DNA from: Rheum nobile
Taxonomy: Eukaryota > Streptophyta > Magnoliopsida > Caryophyllales > Polygonaceae
Reading direction: 5' to 3'
Assembly: GCA_027886185.1 (NCBI GenBank)
Contig: WOAB01000152.1
Coordinates: 62,001 to 126,000, forward strand
DNA: 64,000 nucleotides
The position numbers and the translations under genes were made by a program. This document shows, piece after piece, positions 10,187 to 22,600 of the stretch; position 1 is the stretch's first letter; each line of letters opens with the position of its first letter. The notes beneath the pieces were generated by a model. It saw only the letters and a program-made list of their open reading frames with translations, did no database searches and had not been told where the DNA came from.

Positions 10187-13100
10187 TGAAGAACATTAGT
10201 ATGCTTTTCTGGAATACTAGAGGTGCGGGTGACACCAATTTTTTATCTTCAATTCGTGAGATTATTTGTTTACACGACCCGAGTGTTCTGGCTTTGGTGG
10301 AGACCCATGTCAGTGGTGTCTGCGCTGATCAAGTTTGTCGCCAGATTGGTTTTAATGGGTTGCTCAGGGTTGACGCGTAGGGTTTTGCTGGTGGCATCTG
10401 GCTGCTCTGGCGTACTGCGGAGGTGGTGGTTTCCCCTATCTCTCTGCACCCCCAACACATTACTGTCGAGGTTTATCGACGTGGGGAGGAGCCTTGGTTG
10501 CTTTCGGCAATCTATGCCTCCTTTTAGTCGCATCAAAGGCTCCAACTTTGGGAGGATCTTGGTAATTTTGCTTGCACTAACAATAACCCGTGGATGCTTA
10601 CAGGTGAATTCAATGCTACTCTTAGTACTTCTGAGTTCTGAGCATACCTATGACTCTGTTGAAACCAACAGGTCCACGGCCTGTTTCAATCAGTGGGTGG
10701 ATAAGCTGCACCTTGTTGATCTTGGATTTTCTGGCCCACAGTATACCTGAAAGAGAGGGGCTTCGATGAATACTTATAAAGCAAGTCTCCTTGACCGGGG
10801 TCTCTGTAATGATCTTTGGGGGCTTCATTTTCATGATGATGTTATTCAACACATTTCTGCTCCGCACTCTGACCACCTTCCCCTCTTGCTCAAATTGGAT
10901 CACGTTGCGTCCTCTCCGTCTGATTCTCGGCCTTTTCGCTTCCAAGCGGCTTGGATACTCCATGAGAACTTCAAGGATTTCCTGCACTCCTCATGGTTGG
11001 GGTAATGCCCTCTGCCTACCTCTCTCTCCTATCTCTCGACTGATCTTCTGCTCTGGAATAAGAGGGTCTTTGGAAATATTTTTCATCGAAAGCGAAAGTT
11101 ATGGGCTCGTCTGGAGGGTGCTCGTAGAAAGCTTGCTGTGCAGCCTTCTCAACGTCTGTTTAGGCTGGAACGTGCCCTCTGCCGAGAGCTTGAATCGGTC
11201 CTGCAACAGGAACAAGTATTGTGGTTTCAGAAGTCACGCTCGAATTTCATTCTAGAGGGCGATCGTAACACTCATTATTACCATCTCTCAACTGTCATCC
11301 GCCGCCGTGCCAACAAAGTTGTTTCGCTACAGAATGTTTCTGGCACCTGGGTTACTGATGCTGATTAGATTCAACAGATGGTCCTGTATTTCTTATCCAA
11401 ACTACACACGGCGGAGCCTGTCGCTGCTGATGCGCCGCTTGTGCCGTCGACGCTCTCTCTCTCTCTCTTTTCCTAATCTTTCGCCTGATATGCATTCTGA
11501 GATTGGCATGCCTTTCTCTGCTGATGATGTGTGCTTTGCTTTGAAGTCCATGGGACCCTATAAGGCCCCCGACCCAGACGGTTTCCCTGCTATTTTCTTT
11601 CAGCACAATTGGTCGACTGTTGGGGCCCAAGTCAGTTCTTCTTCTCTCCAGTTGGTCAATGAAGGCGTCTTTTCCGAGGGCCTTTGCGACGCTTTGATGG
11701 TTCTCATTCCTAAGCAGGGATCACCGGCTATTCCTGCCCACTTCCGCCCCATTTCTCTGCTTAATATGGCTTTCAAGCTAGCCACAAAGATGATTGTTAA
11801 CCGGCTTAAGCCCTTTCTCCCGTCCATTGTATCTCCTTCTCAGGCGAGCTTCATCCCGGGCAGGCAGGTTATTGATAATGTTGTAATCGTCCAGGAGGTC
11901 TTGCACACCATGGCTGTTGCTGAGGGATCCACGCGATGGATGGTTTTAAAGATTGACTTGGCTAAAGCATACGACAGGGTCCGCTAGGAGTTCTTACAGG
12001 AGATGTTAGTTCGCGCCCAAATCCCGCCCCATTTGATTGATATTGTGATGAAGTGCCAGATGCTTGGAAAAATGGAGCTCCTTTGGAACGGCTCTCGCTC
12101 GGGGTCCTTTACACCGTCACGGGGTGTACGAGAGGGCGATCTACTCTCTCCCTATCTGTTTGTTTTGTGTATGGAGTTTCTTTCTCACATTATCCAGGAT
12201 GCCGTAGCCGCTGGGCGTTGGAAGCCAATTGATCTCGGTGGCGTCCAGCTCTCTCACCTTTTTTTCGCGGACGACTTAATCTTATTTGCGGAGGCAACTC
12301 CTGCACATGCTGAGGTTATCCAGGACTGCTTGAACTTGTTTTGTCTGCACTCCGGCGAACAGGTTAACTACGTCAAGAGTAGCATGATGTTTTCCAAAAA
12401 GGTTCGTGGGACTACACGGTCTTCCATTAGCTCGCAACTTTCTATTCCGGTTGCTACGGATTTTGGCTCTTACTTGGGAGTGCCTATTGCGTGTGGCCGT
12501 ATGACAAAGGATAGGTATAAGTTTCTACTAGATAAGGTCTCTAACCGGCTCAGGGGGTGGCGGTCTAAAGCTCTTTCAATGGAGGGGAGGGTTACTCTTG
12601 CAAAGTCTGTTCTCTCCAGTCTCCCACTCTACGTGATGCAATCCACTCTCGTCCCTCGCTCCATTTACGACTCCCTTGATCAACAAGTTCGCAGTTTTGT
12701 TTGGGGCTCTACTCCTGAAAGCCGCAAAGTGCATCTCGACCCCATCTGGAAGTCTATCTGGTCAACCCCGGTGCAAGAATGCGTCTGTCAATTCCTCTAC
12801 CTGGCGGCACATGAGGCTTTTCTGTGCAACTCGGTCAGAGTTCACCGTCACCTTGCCTCTTCTTCGGCGTGCCCGCGCTGCTCTTCGCCTGAATCCTGCA
12901 TTCACATTCTCCAGGATTGCCCTGCGATTCAGGACGTCTGGTTGGCCCTTTGCGGTAACTCGCCACCGCCTGACTTCTTCTCCTGCCCTGATGTGCGTAG
13001 TTGGATTTTTGCGAATATCCGAAAAGGGGACCGGTGGTGCTCCATATTTGGATATATGGTCTGGTACACCTAGAAGGCTAGGAACAATCTGATGTTTTTT

Positions 13101-13688
13101 GGCGTTGATGACAACTCCAGACTCTCTCTGGTGGTGTCCTCCCAGGTGAACACCTTCTGGACTGTCAAATCTGCGCATCTCCTTCGGCTTCAGGTATCTC
13201 CGCCCCTCCCTCCATCTCCCCTGGTTTCCCGCACCGTGTGGCATCCTCCTCCTCAGAATTGGGTTACCCTCAATACAGATGTGGTCGCCAAGGGTAACCC
13301 GGGTGCTGTTGGAGGTGGTGGCCTCTTGCGGTATGCATCTGGTTCCCTTATTCATGCCTTCATGTTCACCTGTGGCATCTGTAGGGCGATGACTGCGGAA
13401 TTATGGGCTCTGTTTCATGGTTTACATTTGGCTCGGACGTTGGGCATTCCCAGGTTGTTGGTTGAGACTGGCTGTCTCCAAGCCTTTTTGTTCCTCACTG
13501 CTCCGTTGGTCAAGACTCACCCAGATTTCTCGTTAATTGTTCAGTGTCCTCAGCTCATCTCGGAGTTTACGGGGTAGTGCCGGATATCCCATATACGTCG
13601 TTCTGCTAATACTGTTGTGGACTTCTTAGCTAATAAGGCTTTGCTTGTCAATGCTGCTCTTTTCTTATGTTCCTACTTTCCTGTTTGA
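10187..13688 (+). pseudogene. LINE ORF2: endonuclease, reverse transcriptase and RNase H, broken
   Basis: The start is ATG 10187 (MKNISMLFWNTRGAG, the APE-type endonuclease start). Endonuclease motifs follow, including LVETH (about 10300) and SDHLPLLL (about 10870). The reverse transcriptase has PGPDG-like APDPDGFPA (about 11570), FRPISLLN (about 11740), KIDLAKAYD (about 11950) and the catalytic FADD (about 12265). A zf-RVT block (12765-12960) follows directly after FVWG..ESRKVHL, so the region that normally separates the two is missing. A C-terminal RNase H with NTD and AEL motifs runs to TGA 13686. In-frame stops lie at 10378, 10748, 11366, 11985, 13072 and 13576, and a frameshift falls at a CT microsatellite near 11455. 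Dead copy. Confidence 0.85.
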
Positions 13689-13805
13689 CAGCCTGTTGGC
13701 TGATTCTGTAGCCTCATTAGAGGCAGACCTCTCTTTAGCTTAATACATCACAATCCGCAGGGGCTCTGCCCTCTTTCATGACCAAAAAAAAAGAAGCTTT
13801 TCATA

Positions 13806-14199
13806 GTTACGGAGCCCTTAATTTATTTTCTAATAAAAAAACCCGTAATATACTAGTTTTAAGGAATTGCTTCCAGTACAATTTGAACAATTGCTTCCAG
13901 TACAATTTGAACAATCTACTCAATCATTTTTAAAAATAAGAATTCATTCCACTAATTGAGAAATTTTGATTGTCACGTTATTGAGATAAAAGCATATAAG
14001 CGGAAATAAAAGTTTGATTTTATATTTTTAACATGTAATTAGTTTGCATTATCTAATATTAAAAGTTCCACATATCTTTTTAATTATTATTTGTTCAAAG
14101 ATCTTACAATATGACATTAAATATTAAGGAAAAAATAATTAATGAAATTAATATCGGGTTGATCAGGTGTCCACGACCGTTCCCGTGCGAACATGTACA
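13806..14199. other. AT-rich DNA with a 24-bp duplication
   Basis: No gene is seen. AATTGCTTCCAGTACAATTT plus four bases occurs twice in direct tandem (13865-13888 and 13889-13912). The rest is featureless AT-rich DNA. Confidence 0.6.
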
Positions 14200-14700
14200 T
14201 TGGTACACATCCAACTCTGGTGCACTTTTTTGTGTAACTCAGTGCAAATTTTACTGTAACATGGTGCATATCCAATTTAGTGCACAATTTATTACAACAT
14301 GGTACATATCGTGTCAGTGCACATTTTTGTTGTAACATAATACACATCAATCTCAGTAACCGATGCACATTTATTTGTAAAATGGTGCATTTTTGTGTGT
14401 AATCGATGCACATTTTTTATAACATGGTCCACATCCATCTTAGTGCACTATTTATTACAACATGGTGCACATTGTGCCAGTGCATATTTTGTTGTAACAT
14501 GGTGCACATCAATATCATTGCACATTTATTTGTAACATGATGCACATCCATCTCTGATGCACTTTTTTATGTAATTCAGTGCATATTTTGTTATAGCATG
14601 ATGCACATTCATCTCATTGCACAATTTGTTATAACATAGTGTATTTTTATTTGTAATATGGTGCAAATTCAAAAGCGGTGAACAAATCTATGTAATCTTG
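14200..14700. repeat. Degenerate minisatellite, period about 38-40 bp
   Basis: About twelve imperfect copies of a unit containing GTAACATGGTGCACATC followed by CAGTGCACATTTTTT-like sequence. The core words (AACATGGTGCA and variants) recur near 14257, 14296, 14333, 14380, 14419, 14457, 14497, 14536, 14598, 14633 and 14657. The array is bordered by GATCAGGTGTCCACGACC (14160) and GGTTGATAGCG (about 14730). No open frame is maintained through it. Confidence 0.75.
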
Positions 14701-14729
14701 GTGCACTGACTCATTAGTGTCGATCAGCG

Positions 14730-15464
14730 GTTGATAGCGTCAATTTTATACATATTTTAGGAGTCTAGTTATATATTAGATTAGATCATTTTCATGCATA
14801 TTTTATGGTTTTATAATTTTGCTATATTTTGTATTCGGAGTCTACACTCGTGCTTTTATATATTTGATGTATTTTAGGTTTCTTGTAAAGGTGATTTGAG
14901 ACCATACGAGAAGGCCAAAGAAGCCAAGCATAAAGAGTTATTACGATAAGAGATTGTGGTCTTTCAATGAGAATTTTATCAGTGGGCTTATTGTTTTATA
15001 TACGGGCCTTTGAGATGGGCAACCTTCATTCAAGATGGCAGAAGCAATTTCGTTGGGCCCACTATGAGATTTCGGCATGGATTTGCATTTGGGCGTGGAT
15101 CTGCATGTTGGTCGCCGCGGAGGTTGCACAAATTGACAGCAGAGCCATTATATATATGGACATTAGATATTATTTTAAGGGGAGAGGATGGCGGCAGAAC
15201 ATATTTGATAAAGACTTTTTTTCAAACAAGTATTTTTTCTACAACTTTCACATTTCCCTATAACACTCAAAATTTAAAATTTAAAAACTATTTCTAAAAA
15301 AGTATTTTTCTACCAAAAAAGTCTTTATCAGTACACTTACCAAACAAATCCTTAATTAGGTTAATTTAGTTAGTTTTTGGGTAAGACAATCGCACGTTGA
15401 TTTTTAAGAATGGATTTCGGCCTTTTGTCTTGTTTTGGAGATTGGTATTTATTGTTCTAGTCCT
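14730..15464. other. Non-coding, possibly a decayed LTR fragment
   Basis: No reliable coding sequence. The block around 14760-14900 (TTTTCATGCATATTTTATGG ... GGAGTCTACACTCGTG ... ATTTTAGG) is laid out like the 5' part of the Athila-type LTR at 32017-32160, so it may be an old LTR piece. The remainder is AT-rich with nothing recognised. Confidence 0.35.
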
Positions 15465-16621
15465 TTGAAGATTGCCACCATGGAGCTAAATCATGAAGAG
15501 GTGGGTGATAACCTTTACTAGTCGGGAAACTCATCGGGTCAGTTCTCTATCAAATCTATCTTAGCTATTTTACGTAAGAATGAAGGGGATATGTCAAGGC
15601 CGGTCTGAAAACACATTTGGAGCGTGAAGGCGCCGGAGAGAGTGTGTCACTTCCTCTGGCTGGCGTTACATAACTGCATCATGAGCAATGAGAATCGCCA
15701 CCGCCATCATCTTTCCTCGAACGCGCATTGCTCTGTTTTGCATTGATTTTGTCAAGAGTACTCTGCATATAATTCGTGACAGCACGCTGGCGAAAGAGGT
15801 TTGGAAGGAGTTGTTAGGTGACACCAGGATGGATGGTGTTGATCTCATGACGTGGCTCGCTAATAATCTGAGCAAGACTAATTCGTGGCAGACGAAGTTT
15901 GCGCTTGGTGTCTGATGGCTCTAGAAATGGAGATGCATAAGGACGCTCGGCTCGAGTGATGAGATTCCAACAGATCGCGCCGATTTTATTCACGCTCGTG
16001 CTAAAGAATATGTCGATGTGGTCCGATACCGCCTTGATCCGAATGGTGGCAACTCGCGTGTGTTGTCGTGCTGGCAACGCCCCGAACCGGGCTAGTTTAG
16101 GCTTAACTTGGATGGCTCTTATCGTGAGGGGGAACATATGATAGGTGCTGGAGGACTCTTGAAGAATGAATTCGGGGAGTTTATACATGTGTTCACTGCG
16201 AAGGCTAAGGGAAATTCCCCATTCTAGGCCGAGTTGTTGGGCCTTTTTCAAGGCCTTACCATGGTGAAGCAACTGGGTATCACATGTTTGGAGGTTGACG
16301 TTGACGCTATGGAAGTGGTTTCAGTAATGGATCCTGGCAAGCCGACACCCCCACTGTTTGCGGTGCTAATTGCCAAATGCAGGGAGCTTCTAGAATTGGT
16401 TGTTTGGATACGAAGCTTTGTCACGTCCCACGATCTTGCAATCAATCCGCGGACTGGATCGCTCACTTTAGCAGTAAGTGTTCTGAGGATCTTACTTTAT
16501 TCAACCACCCGCCTGAGGGTCTTATTTCTGTTTTTGAAGTTGACACTTGGATGAGTGATCATATGTAAGCTTTCTTTTCTATGAATAAACGGGTATAACC
16601 CACCTATTACTACAAAAAAAA
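15465..16621 (+). mobile_element. 5'-truncated LINE insertion with target duplication
   Basis: Nearly identical 12-bp flanks TGTTCTAGTCCT (15453-15464) and TGTTATAGTCCT (16622-16633; one mismatch) bracket a LINE 3' piece ending in a short poly-A (ACAAAAAAAA at about 16612-16621). Only the zf-RVT and RNase H regions of ORF2 are present, as expected for abortive LINE integration. Confidence 0.8.
15493..16568 (+). pseudogene. LINE ORF2 fragment: zf-RVT and RNase H
   Basis: Translated pieces give a zf-RVT-type stretch (GQFSIKSI, KHIWSVKAPERVCHFLWLA, then KEVWKEL). An RNase H domain follows with LNLDGSYREG, GAGGLLKNEFGEF, AELLGLFQGL and LEVDVDAMEVV, which supply the D, E and D positions. The C-terminus (LCHVPRSCNQSADWIAH) is in a shifted frame and ends at 16568. 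Stops occur at about 15522, 15608, 15913, 16098 and 16228, with several frameshifts. Not functional. Confidence 0.75.
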
Positions 16622-16639
16622 TGTTATAGTCCTGTCAAT

Positions 16640-17008
16640 TTAGATTATTTCGACATTGAGACTAAGTCTTCTTATCTCTCGCTTTTATTAAATAATTCAT
16701 TTATGTTGATGGCTAGTTTAAATCTTTTGAATATTTCTTCAATCATGCTTGGCTAAATTCCTAGTTCTAAGGTTGGGGTGATGTCGACGATGCATACATA
16801 AATAATATAATTTCTTTGCCTGAATTAAAATAGTATTTGATTCGTTCCTAGTGTGCTTTATGCCCGTAGTAGCTTGTGCCAATTGGATCCTATTGGGGTT
16901 TGAGACCGAGAGGTGATAACGTTAACAAGTAGTCAGATAGGGTTTGAGACCGAGAGATAATAACTTCTATTGGATTCCTAGGAATTGAACCTGAGTGTTA
17001 TTTATGCG
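16640..17008 (+). mobile_element. Athila-type LTR fragment (3' part)
   Basis: The sequence from about 16735 (CTAAGGTTGGGGTGATG ... CTTTATGCCCGTAGTAGC ... TTGGATCCTATTGGGGTT) parallels 17380-17560 at roughly 70 percent by eye. It is therefore a second copy of the same LTR region, from a related element, lying immediately upstream. Confidence 0.5.
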
Positions 17009-17011
17009 ACA

Positions 17012-17570
17012 TCAACTAGCTTGTGCGCTTTGCCTGTGCGTTTTTCGCACTGCTGTGTGTTTTGCCTGTGCGTTTTTCGCACAGGCTATGCGGTTTCATA
17101 CCTATAGGATTTTGGTCGTGCGTTTGACCGTTCGTTTTTCGCACAGTCAAGGCACGAGCCATGCGTTTTACCCGGATGACTTTATTTATAGAATATGTAT
17201 AAATACTTCATTTTAGGTTTTAGATGGATCTTTTGCCACTTTTTCTAACTCTCTAGACCTAATTGTATACCTCCCTTTGAAAGATTGCAATTTTGGAGAT
17301 TGTTCTACTGGATTCAAGACTAAGTTTCTCTTTCTCTTTAATCTTGTTTACGATTTCCATTGTTATTATGATTTCTTTGGTTGATCTTGCAATTATGTTT
17401 AGCTAATTTCTATATTTCTAGGGTTGGGGTGATCCCAACTATGCGTGGGTAGACGTGTTTGATACTTGCCTAAATGGAAATCTGAAACTTTGTTGATTCA
17501 TTCCTAGATGCTTTATGCCCATATTAGCTTATGCGAATTGGATCCTATTAGGGTTTGCAACCCAGATCTG
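17012..17570 (+). mobile_element. Element A: 5' LTR remnant (Athila-type)
   Basis: 17012-17190 matches 31853-32016 closely, including CTTTGCCTGTGCGTTTTTCG, CAGTCAAGGCACG and CGTTTTACCCGGATGAC. It is thus the same LTR family as element A's 3' LTR. A TATA-like TATAAATA lies at about 17200. The word GTGCGTTTTTCGCAC occurs repeatedly at 17037-17145. No clear primer-binding site follows; Tekay 1 is inserted shortly downstream. Confidence 0.6.
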
Positions 17571-17632
17571 CCGGCTTTATCCAGTCACGAGCCAACAAAT
17601 CTCGACCCGACCAGCCCCTACGAGCCCATACT

Positions 17633-19527
17633 TGTAACACCCCAAATATTCCCTTGAAAGTATTACCGCCAGTGACCTCAGATTACACATCTGGGGTCAC
17701 CCAAGGCTTAACCATTTTACAACAACCATATAATAACACAATTTAGTCGTATTAGGTTACACCTGTCGCTTCTCGAATAATAACCGATGACGACAGTGAA
17801 CCTCAACACTTCCACAGAAACATATGAAAAGGTATGAACAAGAGAAGACTCCAAAAGATTGAGTCTTAGGGGAAACGTATGAAGAGAAGACTCCAAAAGA
17901 GTGAGTCTTACGGAAACGTATGACAAGTGTTTGGGAACGTTATAGTTTCACACAAGCGTTTAAAAATGACTTGATCATTTGGGTCCACAACCAACCTCAC
18001 CGCACAATGCGAATTCAGATTTGGAAGGAGGACTTACTCTAACCGAAGTCCGGGCGGTTTCCACGTTGTACTCCTCGCCCGAGGATATATTAATTATGTG
18101 CATAACCACACTTATCTTATTTAATTCCAAAACGTATATTCACGTTTAAAGCTTTTATAATATATATATCATCTCGATACGAGAGATATCTTGGGAACAT
18201 TTCTCGAATGTTTGGCACCAGTTGTGTGCACCACCACATATACTCGGATAGGGGTAGGTCATGACCAGGAAAGTGTTAGGGCAAAATCATCCTAAGCACC
18301 AAGTTATAAAGAAACGACTAGACCTCGTAAGGTACATAGCGTTCCTACGAATACTCGTTCTAACTACACATTTAAGTTCACACATAAATCCACACCAATA
18401 CCATCACGGTAATTAACAAGTATAATAGCTTTGTTTCTAGCAATATATACAACCTATTATAATATCATATTTTAATCACATCATTTATAAAATCTGTTCC
18501 CAAACGAAAACAACATTTCATTCCAATTTAATTAACAATCAAAATAATTGATAACTAAAGGAAATATGGAATGATTAAGCAAGAGCAAACCGCCACTTAC
18601 CTTAGTCTAGACGAACGTAGTTGTCGGGTTCCGGGTATCTGGGAACTAGAATCTGGTTACGGATTCCTACGATGACGACGAACAACGACGGAATCCTAAG
18701 TTAGATTCGATACGCATGGACAAACATACGAACGAAAGAATCAAAAGAAAACGAGGGTCAAAGCCATGACCGGGCTCCTCCAAGCCACGATCGCGCTTGC
18801 TAAAGCAAGCCGCGGTCGCGGTTTGGATTTCCGCGGTCGCGGATTTCTGGGCAGAGCCGCGGTCGCGGTGTTCATAGTCGCGGTCGCGGATCTCCCTCTG
18901 TCGCGACCCTAAATCGGTTCGAGGCTCATCGATGCTAGCGACCACTCCTCGGCTTCGAACAAGGCTCACCACCACTCCAAGCTTCCAAGGCACCACTGAC
19001 GACCATGAAGAACTCCGGCGAAAATTCCGACGAGACACGAATTACAGCGAGGCAAGAACGAGAGAATGAGAGATTGATTTGGGGCTGAGGATGCATATCT
19101 CTGAGGCCTCGACCTCCTTATATAGGGTGGGAAGGAGTATAACGCCGGCCAGACGAACCGATCGAGCTCCCTCCATCGGCAAAATGCCGGAATTCAAATC
19201 GGCGAAAACGCAAAAGGCAATGAAGACGACGAAGAACAGTTTTCGCGATCGCGGAAACTCCTCCGCGGTCGCGAAAATGCCGCGAATGCTTCATTTGGCC
19301 TCAGATCGCGGGTTTCATCCAAAACGTACCAATTTAATATTATTTTTTTACTCTTAAAAATATATTTTAAGACAAAAAATGCAATAACGTATATTAATAC
19401 GTTCAAAAGATTATTACAGAAATCATAGAAGTTACAGAAATTCCGAATACGCCAAACACGTCTTGCTTACAGAACGAGGGTTGGGAAAATTATCCAAATA
19501 CCCTTACTGAAATTGAGGGATATTACA
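17633..19527 (-). repeat. Tekay 1 3' LTR
   Basis: This 1,895-bp LTR shares its ends with 26010-28312. Relative to that copy it lacks about 352 bp (equivalent to 26123-26475, a deletion with TA microhomology) and an 86-bp duplication, and it has one extra palindromic word. A TATA box (minus strand TATATAAGG) lies at 19117-19125. GC-palindrome arrays (CCGCGGTCGCGG type) lie on both sides of it, at 18780-18890 and 19243-19275. Confidence 0.9.
19117..19125 (-). promoter_or_regulatory. Tekay 1 LTR TATA box (3' LTR)
   Basis: The minus strand reads CCCTATATAAGGAGG around here. The 5' LTR copy at 27901-27909 reads AATATAAGG, with one change. Confidence 0.65.
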
Positions 19528-19620
19528 TCACTACCCCCTTAAAAAAAAGTTTTAACCCCGAAACTTGGCCGAAAACAGCTTGAAAATGAGGGATATCACA
19601 TCACCGCCCCCTTAAAAAAG
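19528..19620 (-). other. Duplicated polypurine tract / LTR-end segment of Tekay 1
   Basis: On the minus strand the tract TTAAGGGGGTAGTGA abuts the 3' LTR. About 70 bp upstream a second, very similar copy occurs (TTAAGGGGGCGGTGATGTGA, about 19616-19597), also followed by an LTR-start-like TGATATCCC. The duplicated block includes both the tract and the beginning of the LTR. Confidence 0.65.
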
Positions 19621-19635
19621 GTTTCGACCACAAAA

Positions 19636-22600
19636 CTAGGCCGAAAACAAGTTGGGAAAATGACTAAGCATATCAGCCTCAGTCTCCCAGGTTTCCCAAG
19701 TAACTTCCTCAGATCCAGACTTGGACTAGAGAATCCGTACTAATGGTACCACCTTGTTCCGCAAGTGCTTCTCGCGGCGTTCGAGAATACGCACAGGTAT
19801 CTCCTCATAGGTATCATTTTCCTGAATCTCGATGTCCTCATAAATCAGCACATGAGACACATTTGGCATATACTTTCTCAACAAAGACACGTGGAACACG
19901 TTATGCACTGGATGCGCCGATGGCGGCAATGCTAAACGATACGCTAGAGACCCCACTCTATCAAGGATCTCAAACGGTCTCACGTAGCGAGGGTTAAACT
20001 TCCCACGCTTGCCGAACCTAAACACACGCTTGGATGGCGACACTCTGACAAACACCTTATCACCAACCTCAAACTCGACATTCCTTCGCTTCAGATCTGC
20101 GTAAGACTTCTGTCGACTCTGAGCTGTCAACATCCTCTATCTGATCAAAGCAATGTCCGAGGCAATCCTTTCGACTAACTCCGGTCCGAGCAGAACCTTG
20201 TCGGCATTCTCATCCCAACAAATTGGAGATCTGCACTTCCGATCGTACAAAGCCTCGAATGGAGCCATCTTAATGGTAGAATGCCAGCTATTGTTGTACG
20301 TGAATTCAATCAGACATAAGTTGTTCTCCCAGCTGGTCGGACGATCTAGTACGAAAGCTCTCAACATATCTTCCAGTGTCTGGATGGTCATCTCAGACTG
20401 TCCATCCGTCTGAGGATGAAACACAGTACTGAACCTCAACTCAGTTCCCATGGCCTTGTGGAGTTCTTTCTAGAATCTCGACATGAATCGGCCATCATGA
20501 TCCGATACAATGGTTTTTGGCGTACCATGCAAACGGACAATCTCGTGTAGGAAAACTTCTGATAGCTTCTGGGTTCCCCAGGTTGACTTGATAGCCACGA
20601 AGTGATCACTCTTCGTGAGCCTGTCAATGATTACCCATATAGCATCCTTCTGACTCTGAGTCTTCGGCAACCACGTGATAAAGTCCATAGCGATATCCTC
20701 CCACTTCCACTCTGGTACTGGGAGAGGTAGCAATTCACCACTTGGTCTACGGTGTTCTATCTTGACCTTCTGACAAGTCAAGCATTTTGTCACAAATTCT
20801 GCTACATCCCACTTCATATTGGGCCACCAGAATTTCTTTCTGAGGTCTTTGTACATCTTACTGGATCCTGGATGTACATAATACGCTGACGAATGGGCCT
20901 CCTTCATCACCAACTGGCGAAGGCCATCCACGTCAGGCACACAAATTCGGTCTTGGAACCAGAGTGATCCATCATCTTGAATCACGAATCCCGGAGCTTT
21001 CCCGTCCATCACTTCACTGCTTAGCTTCACCAAAATCACATCATCAACCTGCCTCTCCTTGATCTGATCAAGTAACGTAGCCTGAATTTCCAACATACTC
21101 AGGCATTCTCGACGCTGATCGTACAAGACGTCAATCTCGCACAATCCTTGGTTCAATTTGGTCTGAGCAGTGAGTAGAGCTACTACGGTATCGTGTGACA
21201 TCTTCCAGATCAATGCATCGGCCACTACGTTAGCCTTGCCCGAATGATACAACAACTCGATGTCGTAGTCTTTGAGTAGCTCTAACCAACGACGTTGTCT
21301 CATATTCTACTCCTTCTGAGTGAACACATACTTGAGACTCTTATGATCGGTAAAGACTTGGCACCTAACACCATAGAGGTAGTGCCTCCAAATCTTCAAT
21401 GCGAAAACTACAGCCACTAACTCCAGATCATGTGTCAGATAGTTTGCTTCATAGGTCTTCAACTGCCGAGATGCGTATGCAATAACCTTTCCCTTTTGCA
21501 TCAGTACACATCCTAACCCATGCTTTGAAGCATCACTATAGACCACATAACCATCAGTTCCCTCTGGTAGCGCCAAAACTGGTGCGGACGTCAAGCACTT
21601 CTTCAACTTCTGAAAGCTTGTCTCTCACTTATCGTCCCATATGAACTTCTTATGGACCTTGCGGAGCAAACCGGTCATTGGTAGAACGATTTTAGAAAAT
21701 CCCTCCATGAACCGTCTGTAATAACCTGCAAGTCCTAAGAAACTGCGCACCTCCTTCATATTCTGAGGTCGCTTCTAGTCGGCTACCGCTTCAATCTTCT
21801 GAGGGTCGACCATAACCCCATCCTCATTGATCACATGGCCTAATAAAGCCACTTCTTTGATCCATAAATCACATTTAGACAACTTCGCATACAACTGATT
21901 TTGTCTAAGGACTGACAAGGTGATTCGAAGATGCTCCTCGTGAGCCTCCTCGCTCGGGGAAAAGATCAGAATATCGTCGATGAATACCACCACAAACTTA
22001 TCCAGGTATTGGTTGAAACATCGATGCATCAGATCCATGAAGACTGCCGGAGCATTAGTAATCCCAAATGGCACGACTACGAACTCGTAGTGCCCATACC
22101 TCGTCCGGAATGCAGTCCTCGGAATATCTTTCTCATGAATCCTGAGCTGATGGTAACTAGATCTCAGATTGATCTTGGAAAATACTTTTGCTCCCTGCTG
22201 TTGATCCAACAAATCATCAATCATAGGCAACGGATACTTATTCTTGATCGTGACCGTGTTCAACTCTCGATAGTCGATACAAAGTTGAAACGAACTATCC
22301 TTCTTCTTGACGAACAAGACCGGAGCGCCCCAGGGCGATGCACTCGGCCTTATATACCCTTTCTCAAGAAGGTCCCCGAGTTGCTTCTTCAACTCTTGCA
22401 TCTCCGCGGGAGCCATCCGTTACAGTGCTTTAGAAATTGGCGCAGTACCAGGCTTGAGATCAATAGTGAACTCCACATCACGATTATGGGGTAAACCGGG
22501 AATCTCCTCTGAAAAACATTCGGATACTCGCAAATTATAGGAATATCAAGAATTGAAGTCTCATCCCTCTTGGGCTTATCCAGATAGCACAAGTACCCGA

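Larger units (their letters stand above)
8006..13793 (+). mobile_element. L1-type LINE, 5.8 kb, defective
   Basis: A 12-bp direct repeat AAGCTTTTCATA flanks the element (7994-8005 and 13794-13805). The 3' end is a short poly-A (about 13784-13792) after a plant-LINE 3' UTR with the usual CTCTGCC words. Inside are ORF1 (DUF4283 plus CCHC) and ORF2 (endonuclease, reverse transcriptase, zf-RVT, RNase H). Multiple nonsense codons, frameshifts and one internal deletion make it inactive. Several stops look like TGG to TAG or CAG to TAG, which fits cytosine-methylation decay. The 5' region (8112-8362) contains foreign-looking short-element sequence. Confidence 0.9.

Noticed and set aside
12762..13355. 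197-codon minus-strand frame over the LINE zf-RVT/RNase H
   Set aside because: Antisense shadow of the plus-strand LINE ORF2, whose motifs explain the sequence.
15010..15297. 95-codon open frames in 14960-15300
   Set aside because: No motif, overlapping alternative frames, and they run into AT-rich DNA; likely chance.
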